Assembly (NCBI RefSeq): GCF_014699055.1
Contig: NZ_JACXAC010000002.1
Location: 620,001 to 684,000 of the forward strand
DNA from: Hymenobacter armeniacus
GTDB taxonomy: Bacteria; Bacteroidota; Bacteroidia; Cytophagales; Hymenobacteraceae
DNA: 64,000 nt
Direction: 5' to 3'
Shown here: piece after piece, positions 26,163 through 32,704 of the stretch
How positions within the stretch are numbered: the first letter of the stretch is position 1
Layout: each line of letters opens with the position of its first letter
The notes under the pieces: generated by a model
The model's input: only the letters and a program-made list of their open reading frames with translations
What the model was told of the DNA's origin: nothing
Database searches by the model: none
Made by a program: the position numbers and the translations under genes

Positions 26163-27251
26163 ATGTCCCAGCCTGCCAAAAAGACGGCCCTCGACTACCG
26201 CAACCAAGCCCTGAAGCGCCGCCGGCGCTGGGGCGTCGTCAGCATCGTGTTCACGCTGGCGCTGGTGTGCTTTTCCTACTATTTCTACCAGGTGTTTTTC
26301 ACCGCCAACATCGAAACCAAGGGCAAGCCCACCTACGTGGTGATACCGCGCGGCGCCGACTGGAAGACGGCCCTGAATGCCGTTGATAAGACCGGAGCCG
26401 TGGTCGACAAGCTCTCGCTGCACTTCGTGGCCCGGCTCATGAAATACGACAAGCCCGGCGCCGTGAAGCCCGGCAACTACGAGCTGAAAGACGGCTTCAC
26501 CAACCGCCAGCTCATTAACGTGCTCAAAAGCGGCTCGCAGTCGCCGGTGAAGCTCACCTTCAACACGGTGCGCCTGCGCAACGAGCTGGTGGCCAAGCTG
26601 GCCAGCCAGGTCGACGTGCCCGCCGCGCGCCTCGACTCGCTGCTGCGCGACCCCGCCTACACCAAAAGCCTGGGTTTTGACACCACCACGGTGCTCACCA
26701 TGTTCATCCCCAACACCTACGACACGTACTGGAACACCTCGGCCAAGCGCCTGATGCAGCGCCTGAAAACCGCCTACGAGCAGTTCTGGACGCCCGAGCG
26801 CGACGCCCAGCGCGAAAAGCTCAAGCTGACCCGCGCCCAGGTGAGCACCCTGGCCAGCATTGTGGAAGCCGAGCAGCAGCAGCACGCCGACGAGCGGCCT
26901 CGCATTGCCGGCGTATACCTCAACCGCCTCAAACGCGGCATGAAGCTGCAGGCCGACCCCACCGTGGTGTATGCCAACCGCGACTTCACCATCAAGCGCG
27001 TGCTCAACGTACACCTGCAAAAAGACTCGCCCTACAATACCTATAAGTACGCCGGCCTGCCGCCCGGCCCCATCAACCTGCCCAGCATCGCCAGCATCGA
27101 CGCGGTGCTGAAGCCGGAAAGCAACAACTACCTGTATTTCTGCGCCAAAGAAGATTTCAGCGGCTACCACGCCTTCGCTACCAACGAGACCGAGCACATT
27201 GCCAATGCCCGCCGCTACCAGGCCGCGCTGAACCGGGCGGGGATTAAATAA
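26163..27251 (+). CDS. mltG: Endolytic murein transglycosylase MltG (YceG-like)
   Basis: MltG cuts nascent peptidoglycan strands at the membrane and so sets glycan chain length. The 362-residue protein has a short cytoplasmic N-terminus, one membrane segment (about residues 24-44, GVVSIVFTLALVCFSYYFYQ), a LysM-like region and the YceG domain with the catalytic glutamate at Glu235 in the motif ASIVEAE (compare LASIVEKET in E. coli, Glu218). It also has IPNTYDTYW and RIAGVYLNRL, and the C-terminal NEHIANARRY-type segment. Start ATG 26163 matches the family. The following genes (27265, 27602, 28178) are on the same strand with small gaps and may be co-transcribed. Confidence 0.94.
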   Translation: MSQPAKKTALDYRNQALKRRRRWGVVSIVFTLALVCFSYYFYQVFFTANIETKGKPTYVVIPRGADWKTALNAVDKTGAVVDKLSLHFVARLMKYDKPGAVKPGNYELKDGFTNRQLINVLKSGSQSPVKLTFNTVRLRNELVAKLASQVDVPAARLDSLLRDPAYTKSLGFDTTTVLTMFIPNTYDTYWNTSAKRLMQRLKTAYEQFWTPERDAQREKLKLTRAQVSTLASIVEAEQQQHADERPRIAGVYLNRLKRGMKLQADPTVVYANRDFTIKRVLNVHLQKDSPYNTYKYAGLPPGPINLPSIASIDAVLKPESNNYLYFCAKEDFSGYHAFATNETEHIANARRYQAALNRAGIK

Positions 27252-27264
27252 CCGGCATGGTTTT

Positions 27265-27597
27265 ATGCAAACACACAAGCTGAGCTACGAAGAATATCAA
27301 GAAACATTCGCAGCACCTATGCTGGATGTGTCGCAAACCGCGGAGCCTGTTCTGGATATTTGGCTGTACGTTGAAGCAGTACCAGAATCGGATTTAGAAG
27401 GCTTCAGGTTATTGGACGGGATAGTCCGCTATGTCTATCAGAGCCCATCAGGTCAGTACATACATGTATCGGTTTCTGCCGATGATGAAAATGCTTTTTT
27501 GGTGGTAGTCATCGATTTGTATTTGGTGAAGATAATTGGCCATTACCTGTTGGATTTGGTTACGCTCTACGACCTGAATTCCACCGAAGAAATATAA
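27265..27597 (+). CDS. Hypothetical protein, 110 aa
   Basis: A small acidic protein with no signal peptide or recognised family; predicted to contain several beta-strands (ILDIWLYVEAV, YIHVSVSADDENAFLVVVIDLYLV) and a final hydrophobic segment. Its coding sequence is noticeably richer in A+T than mltG upstream and the thioesterase gene downstream. That may mean recent acquisition or relaxed selection. The start codon is ATG and the gap to the next gene is only a few bases (27597 to 27602), so translation may be coupled. Its role is unknown. Confidence 0.6.
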   Translation: MQTHKLSYEEYQETFAAPMLDVSQTAEPVLDIWLYVEAVPESDLEGFRLLDGIVRYVYQSPSGQYIHVSVSADDENAFLVVVIDLYLVKIIGHYLLDLVTLYDLNSTEEI

Positions 27598-27601
27598 ACC
27601 C

Positions 27602-28093
27602 ATGTACATTTCCGACATTCAAATCCGCGTGCGCTACGCCGAAACCGACCAGATGGGCTACGTCTACCACGGCAACTACGCGGCCTATTTTGAAGTGGCC
27701 CGCACCGAGGCGTTTCGCAAGCTCGGCATCAGCTACAAGGAACTGGAGGCTGATGGCGTGGGCATGCCGGTAGGGGAGTTGCGCACCCGCTTCCGCCGCC
27801 CCGCGCGCTACGACGACCTGCTCACGGTGCGCCTGCTGCTGCGCCAGCCGCCGGAGGGCACGCGGGTATTGTTTGAGTATGAGATTTATAACGAAGCCCA
27901 GGAGCTGCTCACCGAAGGCCACACACTCATGGTGTTTGTGAAAACCACCACCGGCCGGCCCGTGCCCATTCCCGAGGGCATCCAGCAGCAGCTAGCGCCG
28001 TATTTTAGCGAAGACGACCTGGACAGCCCGGTGCTGCCCAAGCCCAGCGCCATTTTGCCCGATGCGCCGGCGCCGGCCGCGTTCCGGAAGTAG
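27602..28093 (+). CDS. Acyl-CoA thioesterase, YbgC/4HBT hotdog family
   Basis: A 163-residue thioesterase of the 4-hydroxybenzoyl-CoA type. The core motif RVRYAETDQMGYVYHGNYAAYFEVARTEAFRKLG is diagnostic; it includes the catalytic Asp (ETDQMG) and the H-G-N-Y segment. It would hydrolyse a short- or medium-chain acyl-CoA in the cytoplasm. The C-terminal ~35 residues (after GHTLMVFVKTTTGRPVPIP) extend beyond the usual fold and are Pro-rich. It starts 5 bases after the small upstream gene and may form an operon with mltG. The natural substrate is not predictable from sequence alone. Confidence 0.9.
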   Translation: MYISDIQIRVRYAETDQMGYVYHGNYAAYFEVARTEAFRKLGISYKELEADGVGMPVGELRTRFRRPARYDDLLTVRLLLRQPPEGTRVLFEYEIYNEAQELLTEGHTLMVFVKTTTGRPVPIPEGIQQQLAPYFSEDDLDSPVLPKPSAILPDAPAPAAFRK

Positions 28094-28177
28094 AAAAGCT
28101 GCGAACCGTTAACCGTTAGCAAAGCGCTTTTTGCAGCTGATATTGTTAATTGTTCACTGATAACTGTTAACTGCCCC

Positions 28178-29158
28178 TTGAAAGCCCCCGCCGCTATCCG
28201 CCGTGCCCGCTTCCCCGATGTGCGCCGCCAGCGCACCTACCGGCGGGTCATTGTGGGCCTGAAGCGGCTGCGGCTGCCCGGCGGCCAGGCCTCGGTCTAC
28301 GACATTCTCGACCGCATCCTGCACGAGTTGCGGCTCGACTCGTTGGAAAAGCGCGCTGCCTACATGGCCTTCAACCTCACGGTGGCCCTGTTTCCGACCA
28401 TCATCTTCCTGTTCACGCTCATTCCGTACATCCCCGTGCCGAATCTGAACGTGGACATCCTCCAGTTCCTGGCCGACTTCATGCCGCGCGAGCTGTATGC
28501 GGCTACCGCCTCCACCATCGAGGACATCGTAAACATTCCGCACGGCGGTTTGCTGTCCTTCGGTTTCGGCACGGCGCTGGTGCTCAGCTCCAACGGCATC
28601 ATGGCGCTGCTCGACGCCTTCGAGAAGAAGTACCCGTGGTTTAAGCACCGCAGCTACTTACGCAAGCGCATGATTGCCACGGCGCTCACCTTTGTGCTGT
28701 CGCTGATATTGGTGTTGGCCATCACCGGCATTTTCTTCGGCACCTACCTGATTGACGGGCTGGTATTCTATGAAATCGTGCCCGAGCGGTTCACCGATTT
28801 GGTGCTCACGCTCATTCGCTACGGCTCGCTGGTGGGCCTGTTTTTGAGCACCACCTGCGTGATTTACTACTTCGTGCCGCCCGTGCACGACAAGTGGCCG
28901 CTGCTCTCGGCCGGGGCCGTGGTGGCCACGCTGCTCATCTTTCTGGTGTCGTTTCTGTTCACGCTCTACGTGCGCATCTTCAATTCCTACAACACCTTTT
29001 ACGGCTCCATCGGGGCGCTGGTGGGCTTTATGGTGTGGCTCGAGTTTGTGTGCATGACGCTCATCATCGGCTTTGAGGTGAACGTGAGCATGGACGCCAT
29101 CACCGGCCGGCGCCGGCAGATGATGCGCGAGCAGATGAGAATGCGGAACGCAGAATGA
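28178..29158 (+). CDS. YihY/BrkB family inner-membrane protein
   Basis: A 326-residue polytopic protein of the YihY (UPF0761/BrkB) family. There are about six membrane segments, including FNLTVALFPTIIFLFTLIPYI, LTFVLSLILVLAITGIFFGTY and a long C-terminal pair ending in LEFVCMTLIIGFEVNVS, and the family sequence AYMAFNLTVALFPTI sits in the first half. The start is a TTG at 28178; other in-frame starts (GTG around 28220 and 28253) would delete conserved residues. The family has been linked to envelope integrity or transport, without a firm function. The stop lies 114 bp before the first tRNA-Ser gene; a -7 box for that tRNA follows in the gap. Confidence 0.87.
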   Translation: MKAPAAIRRARFPDVRRQRTYRRVIVGLKRLRLPGGQASVYDILDRILHELRLDSLEKRAAYMAFNLTVALFPTIIFLFTLIPYIPVPNLNVDILQFLADFMPRELYAATASTIEDIVNIPHGGLLSFGFGTALVLSSNGIMALLDAFEKKYPWFKHRSYLRKRMIATALTFVLSLILVLAITGIFFGTYLIDGLVFYEIVPERFTDLVLTLIRYGSLVGLFLSTTCVIYYFVPPVHDKWPLLSAGAVVATLLIFLVSFLFTLYVRIFNSYNTFYGSIGALVGFMVWLEFVCMTLIIGFEVNVSMDAITGRRRQMMREQMRMRNAE

Positions 29159-29235
29159 GGAATTGATTCTGAACGGAATAGAAAAAAGTGTGAAAATTTT
29201 TCTTCCCTCCTCGTTTTTCATTCCGCATTCCTTTC

Positions 29236-29243
29236 TACTTTTG
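29236..29243 (+). promoter_or_regulatory. Likely -7 promoter element for the tRNA-Ser genes
   Basis: TACTTTTG matches TAnnTTTG and ends 28 bases before the first tRNA-Ser gene. The upstream -33 TTG is not evident, but the region is A+T-rich. It could drive both tRNA genes, although each has its own terminator. Confidence 0.5.
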
Positions 29244-29271
29244 CACTCCCCAATCACTCGGGGGCCTGTAT

Positions 29272-29358
29272 AGAGAGGTGGCAGAGTGGTCGAATGCGAC
29301 GGTTTCGAAAACCGTTATACCGGCAACGGTATCGGGGGTTCGAATCCCCCCTTCTCTA
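29272..29358 (+). tRNA. tRNA-Ser (anticodon CGA)
   Basis: An 87-nt class II tRNA. The acceptor stem is AGAGAGG paired with CTTCTCT (one G-U), the anticodon stem-loop reads ACGGT-TTCGAAA-ACCGT giving CGA, and the long variable arm is ATACCG/CGGTAT. T-arm is GGGGG-TTCGAAT-CCCCC. It decodes UCG. No CCA is encoded (ACG follows), so CCA is added after transcription. Position 1 is A and the discriminator is A, which is unusual for tRNA-Ser. Confidence 0.9.
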
Positions 29359-29360
29359 CG

Positions 29361-29395
29361 AAAAGGCTTTTTCTGCGCTGGAAAAAGCCTTTTTT
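29361..29395 (+). terminator. Rho-independent terminator after tRNA-Ser(CGA)
   Basis: AAAAGGCTTTTTC pairs with GAAAAAGCCTTTT around a seven-base loop, followed by T residues. It starts 2 bases after the tRNA. Confidence 0.85.
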
Positions 29396-29434
29396 GTTGC
29401 TCACGCATACCACTGCGCGCTACACAATTGACCC

Positions 29435-29519
29435 AGAGAGCTGGCAGAGTGGTCGATTGCGGCGGTCTTGAAAACCGTTGAGGGTTAAACCTCCGGGGGT
29501 TCGAATCCCTCGCTCTCTA
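29435..29519 (+). tRNA. tRNA-Ser (anticodon TGA)
   Basis: An 85-nt class II tRNA. The acceptor stem is AGAGAGC paired with GCTCTCT, the anticodon loop CTTGAAA gives TGA (decodes UCA and probably other UCN codons), the variable arm GAGGGTTAAACCTC forms a stem, and the T-arm is GGGGG-TTCGAAT-CCCTC. No CCA is encoded. As with the preceding tRNA, base 1 is A and the discriminator is A. Confidence 0.9.
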
Positions 29520-29525
29520 CGCAAC

Positions 29526-29560
29526 AAAAACCCCGTTTCCAGGCCGGAAACGGGGTTTTT
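29526..29560 (+). terminator. Rho-independent terminator after tRNA-Ser(TGA)
   Basis: AAAAACCCCGTTTCC pairs perfectly with GGAAACGGGGTTTTT around the loop AGGCC. It begins seven bases after the tRNA and ends in a T-tract on the plus strand. Confidence 0.9.
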
Positions 29561-29642
29561 GCTTTTTCATTCAACCGGGCTGGCGCCGGCGGCGTGGGCG
29601 GTGGCCCACCTGCCGGGCGGTGCAAGTATATCGATGACATTC

Positions 29643-29650
29643 TATCTTTG
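29643..29650 (+). promoter_or_regulatory. Likely -7 element for the AT-hook-like gene
   Basis: TATCTTTG matches TAnnTTTG and lies 24 bases before ATG 29675. No clear -33 TTG at the ideal distance. Confidence 0.5.
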
Positions 29651-29674
29651 GCCACACTTCATTATTTGCTGCAT

Positions 29675-29929
29675 ATGGCCTTAAACTTTGATGAATTCCA
29701 GAAAGTCGTAGAATCGGCGCAACAAGCCGACGCGGTAAAAGCCGACCTGAAGCGCGCCCTGCGCAAGGTGACCGCCGCCCTGGGCGCCCTGCAGGCGTCG
29801 CTGGGCGAGATGGAAGCCGTACTGGCCGACGGCTACGTGTCGACGCCGCGCACCCGCAAGCCCCGCACGCCCAAAGCCCCCGGCGAAGGCGGCGCCAAAA
29901 AGCCCGGCCGGCCGAAGAAAAACGCCTAA
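29675..29929 (+). CDS. Small basic protein with AT-hook-like C-terminus (84 aa)
   Basis: An 84-residue protein. The N-terminal ~50 residues are helical and charged, starting MALNFDEFQKVVESAQQADAV, and resemble a coiled coil. The C-terminal ~30 residues are rich in Pro, Lys, Arg, Gly and Ala and end KKPGRPKKNA, in which P-G-R-P flanked by lysines is a classic AT-hook core. A nucleoid- or DNA-binding role is inferred. ATG 29675 was chosen from the frame beginning at 29594 because a -7 box lies just upstream. A terminator follows at 29948. Confidence 0.68.
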   Translation: MALNFDEFQKVVESAQQADAVKADLKRALRKVTAALGALQASLGEMEAVLADGYVSTPRTRKPRTPKAPGEGGAKKPGRPKKNA

Positions 29930-29947
29930 GCACCGGCTACTTCGTTG

Positions 29948-29983
29948 AAAAGAGGCGCTTCTTGCAGAAGAAGCGCCTCTTTT
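29948..29983 (+). terminator. Rho-independent terminator
   Basis: AAAAGAGGCGCTTCTT pairs perfectly with AAGAAGCGCCTCTTTT around GCAG, followed by T residues. It closes the AT-hook-like gene and sits 33 bp before the next start codon. Confidence 0.88.
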
Positions 29984-30015
29984 TGTTGATTCACTGTTTT
30001 AATTGCTTTCCCCAC

Positions 30016-30480
30016 ATGAGTAACGACCTTTCTGCCTTCGACAAAGCCCGGACGGGGCTGTGGACCAGCCTGCAAAAGCACCTGGCCACCGTGTACGAGG
30101 CCGAAGCCGCTTTTGCCGGGGCCGTGGCCTTTACCGCCGGGACGTTTCCGTTTGCTGCCTCGGCGGCCACGGCCGAAGAACTGGACCTGTACGGGCAGCA
30201 TCGGCGGGCCCTGCGCGACCTGTTCACCGACGAAACCACCCAACTCGATACCCTGACGAAGGCCATACGGCAGAAGGGCTACGCCGAAGACGAGAAAAAG
30301 CAGCTGTACCTGCTGCTGCTCGGCTACATGGACATTGCCGCCACCGTGTTTGCGCGCCTGCACACCGAAGTGCCCACTTCTTTGCCCAGCGACGAGGAGT
30401 TGGCCGAAACCACGGCGCGGTTTGCGCGGGTGCAAAAATTTGCGCGGCTAAACGTGAAAGGGCTGCCGGGCCTGCTGTAA
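30016..30480 (+). CDS. Hypothetical helical protein, 154 aa
   Basis: A soluble protein of unknown family that looks almost entirely helical (MSNDLSAFDKARTGLWTSLQ, then alternating charged and Ala-rich stretches). No signal peptide or membrane segment is present; an Ala-rich central region (FAGAVAFTAGTFPFAASAAT) could be a buried helix. ATG 30016 is used because the frame before it passes through the terminator hairpin. The next gene starts 18 bp after its stop, on the same strand, so the two are probably co-transcribed. No function can be assigned. Confidence 0.62.
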   Translation: MSNDLSAFDKARTGLWTSLQKHLATVYEAEAAFAGAVAFTAGTFPFAASAATAEELDLYGQHRRALRDLFTDETTQLDTLTKAIRQKGYAEDEKKQLYLLLLGYMDIAATVFARLHTEVPTSLPSDEELAETTARFARVQKFARLNVKGLPGLL

Positions 30481-30497
30481 GCGGCTACGCTGTATAC

Positions 30498-31223
30498 ATG
30501 ACGCAGGCGTGGCAACTGGCCCTGGTGGCACTTTTTCTGGCGTTGGGCATGGGCTACGCGGCCCGGGCCGGCAAGCTGACGGCCGCGGGCGTGTGGCTGG
30601 GCGGGGCCGTGGGCCTAGCCATCTACTGGGGCGCGGGCTTTGTGGGGCTGGGGCTGCTGGGGCTCTTTTTCGGGCTGGGCACGGCGGCTTCGAGCTGGCG
30701 CGTGGCCGATAAGCGCCGCCTAGGCCTGGCCGAGGACAACAAAGGCCGCCGCACGGCCGGGCAGGTGCTGGCCAACGCCGGGGTGGCGGGCGGGCTGGGC
30801 CTGCTGAGCGGCGCGTTTCCGGCCTTCGCGCCGCTGGGCCAGCTGATGCTAGCCGGCAGCTTCGCGGCCGCCACCGCCGATACGCTGTCGTCGGAGCTGG
30901 GCAATGTGTATGGGCGGCGGTATTACAACATCCTCACGTTTCGGCCCGATATGAGGGGCGAAAACGGGGTGGTGAGCCTGGAAGGCACGCTGCTGGGCTT
31001 GGCGGGCAGCGCGGTGATTGCCGGAGCGTATTGCCTAGTCCGCGGCTGGGGGCCGTGGTTTGGCTGGCTGCTGGTGGCCGGCACGGCTGGCAACCTGGCC
31101 GACTCGGTGCTGGGGGCCACGCTGGAGCGCCGGGGGCTGCTGACCAACAACGCGGTGAACTTGCTCAACACGCTGGTGGGGGCGCTGGTGGCGGCCGGGC
31201 TGTGGTGGCTGGCAAGCGCCTGA
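30498..31223 (+). CDS. DUF92 family membrane protein
   Basis: A 241-residue integral membrane protein with about six hydrophobic segments, of the DUF92 family (TIGR00297). In plants related proteins (VTE6) act in phytol/prenyl phosphate metabolism; in bacteria the role is unknown. Family motifs include LAEDNKGRRTAGQVLANAGVAGG, FAAATADTLSSELGNVYGRR and AGTAGNLADSVLGATLERRG. The start ATG 30498 lies 18 bp after the preceding stop. The membrane segments are Gly/Ala/Leu-rich, and the encoded DNA is particularly GC-rich. It probably forms an operon with the 154-residue hypothetical gene upstream. Confidence 0.87.
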   Translation: MTQAWQLALVALFLALGMGYAARAGKLTAAGVWLGGAVGLAIYWGAGFVGLGLLGLFFGLGTAASSWRVADKRRLGLAEDNKGRRTAGQVLANAGVAGGLGLLSGAFPAFAPLGQLMLAGSFAAATADTLSSELGNVYGRRYYNILTFRPDMRGENGVVSLEGTLLGLAGSAVIAGAYCLVRGWGPWFGWLLVAGTAGNLADSVLGATLERRGLLTNNAVNLLNTLVGALVAAGLWWLASA

Positions 31224-31259
31224 GCAGGGCTGCTGACAACGGCGCGGGCCCGTTTGTCG

Positions 31260-31291
31260 TTGCAGGCACCTAACGTTGTGCTTAGCCTTTG
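31260..31291 (+). promoter_or_regulatory. Promoter of the phospholipase C-like gene
   Basis: TTG at 31260-31262 is separated by 20 bases from TAGCCTTTG at 31283-31291, close to the TTG-N17-23-TAnnTTTG pattern, but with three instead of two spacer bases in the -7 box. The box lies just 3 bases before ATG 31295. Confidence 0.45.
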
Positions 31292-31294
31292 TCC

Positions 31295-32557
31295 ATGCCT
31301 CGCTTTATTCTTTTGCTGCTAGTCCTGGGGCTGGCTTTTTCTGCGCGTCCCGCGGCCGCCTACGCCGTGCTCACCCACGAGGCCAACATTGATTCGACCT
31401 GGGAACGATGCCTGGTGCCGGCCATTCTGAAGCGTTACCCGACTTCCACCCCGGAGCAATTGATTGATGCAAAGGCCTATGCCTATGGCGGGGCCATCAT
31501 TCAGGACATGGGCTACTACCCGTTTGGCTCGGCGCTGTTCACCAACCTGACGCACTACGTGCGCTCGGGCGACTTCGTGCGCAACCTGCTGCTGGAAGCC
31601 GAGGACCGCAACGATTACGCCTTTGCCCTGGGGGCCCTGGCCCACTACGCGGCCGACCGCAACGGCCACTCCGAAGGCACCAACCGCGCCGTGCCCATGG
31701 TGTACCCCGACCTGAAGGCTAAATACGGCGACGTGGTGACCTACGAGCAAGGCAAGGTGCAGCACGGGCAGCTGGAGTTTTCCTTTGACGTGGTGCAGCT
31801 GGCCAGCGGCAAGTACCACAGCCAGGATTACCACCAAAAAATTGGTTTTCAGGTGAGCAAATCGGCCTTGGAGCGGGCCTTTTTGAAAACGTATGGCCTG
31901 GAGCTGGGCCAGGTCATCGTGAACGTGGACCTGAGCATTGCCAGCTTCCGCTTTGCCGTGAGCCAGCTCATTCCGCAGGCGGCGCGGGCCGCGTGGCACT
32001 ACAAGCGCAAAGACATTCTGAAGCTGAGCCCCGGCGCCCGGCGGCGCGACTACATGCAGCGCAACCACCCCAAGGCCTTCCGCAAAGAGTACGGCAACGA
32101 CTACCAGCGGCCGGGTTTCGGGGCGCGCATCATTTCTTACTTCATTCGCGTGCTGCCCAAAATCGGGCCGCTCAAGCCGTTTGCTTTCAAGCTGCCCACG
32201 CCGGAGGCCGAGAAGATATTTCGCGGCAGCTTCCGCTCGGTGATGGCGAAGTATTGCTCCGACATTGCCCGCCAGCCCGCCGATACGGCCGCCGCCCCCC
32301 TCACGCTGGCCAACATCGATTTCGACACCGGCCACCCCACCCACGCCGGCGAATACGGCTTGGCCGATGAGACCTACGGCGAATGGGTGCGCAAGCTGGC
32401 CAACAAGAAGTTTGAGAACCTGAACCCGGTGGCCCGTCAAAACATCTTGGCGTTCTACGGCACTGCGCCCAAAAAGCCGCTATCGGAAGAAGAGAAAGAG
32501 GCCAGCAAGCAGAAGCAAACCCAGGAAGCGTTGGAGCAGCTACGGGCCCTGAAGTAA
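31295..32557 (+). CDS. Zinc-dependent phospholipase C family protein, exported
   Basis: A 420-residue secreted protein with a signal peptide (MPRFILLLLVLGLAFSARPAAA). The mature N-terminus AVLTHEANID (His28) and the segment ALAHYAADRNGHSEGTNRA carry the closely spaced His and Asp residues that bind the zinc cluster in the phospholipase C/S1-P1 nuclease fold. The C-terminal ~140 residues are rich in Lys and include a coiled or helical tail (KKPLSEEEKEASKQKQTQEA). Substrate preference (phospholipid or nucleic acid) cannot be told by eye. A related protein is encoded at 62358, but on the other strand. ATG 31295 is two codons after the TTG at 31289. Confidence 0.82.
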   Translation: MPRFILLLLVLGLAFSARPAAAYAVLTHEANIDSTWERCLVPAILKRYPTSTPEQLIDAKAYAYGGAIIQDMGYYPFGSALFTNLTHYVRSGDFVRNLLLEAEDRNDYAFALGALAHYAADRNGHSEGTNRAVPMVYPDLKAKYGDVVTYEQGKVQHGQLEFSFDVVQLASGKYHSQDYHQKIGFQVSKSALERAFLKTYGLELGQVIVNVDLSIASFRFAVSQLIPQAARAAWHYKRKDILKLSPGARRRDYMQRNHPKAFRKEYGNDYQRPGFGARIISYFIRVLPKIGPLKPFAFKLPTPEAEKIFRGSFRSVMAKYCSDIARQPADTAAAPLTLANIDFDTGHPTHAGEYGLADETYGEWVRKLANKKFENLNPVARQNILAFYGTAPKKPLSEEEKEASKQKQTQEALEQLRALK

Positions 32558-32704
32558 AGGAATCGTTACGGACCTGGGCGATATGTCTAACATATCCTAC
32601 TTTAGATGCAAGTTTGGCGTGCGTCGGGCGGGGCGTGGTCAGACGTCGGAAACAGGCTTCATGGTTTTGGTGCGTACTCTATTTCTCACTTTTCTTTTCT
32701 TCAT

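Noticed and set aside
25326..27278. 650-residue minus-strand open frame spanning Sua5 and mltG
   Set aside because: Only the C-terminal 210 residues are Sua5/YrdC; the N-terminal part is antisense to mltG and has shadow composition. Start reset to 25958.
29272..29519. tRNA-Sec or pseudo-tRNA
   Set aside because: Anticodons are CGA and TGA, stems are intact, and both are ordinary class II serine tRNAs.
30060..31223. 387-residue frame over the DUF92 gene
   Set aside because: The first 146 residues overlap the 154-residue hypothetical gene in another frame and are shadow; the real start is 30498.
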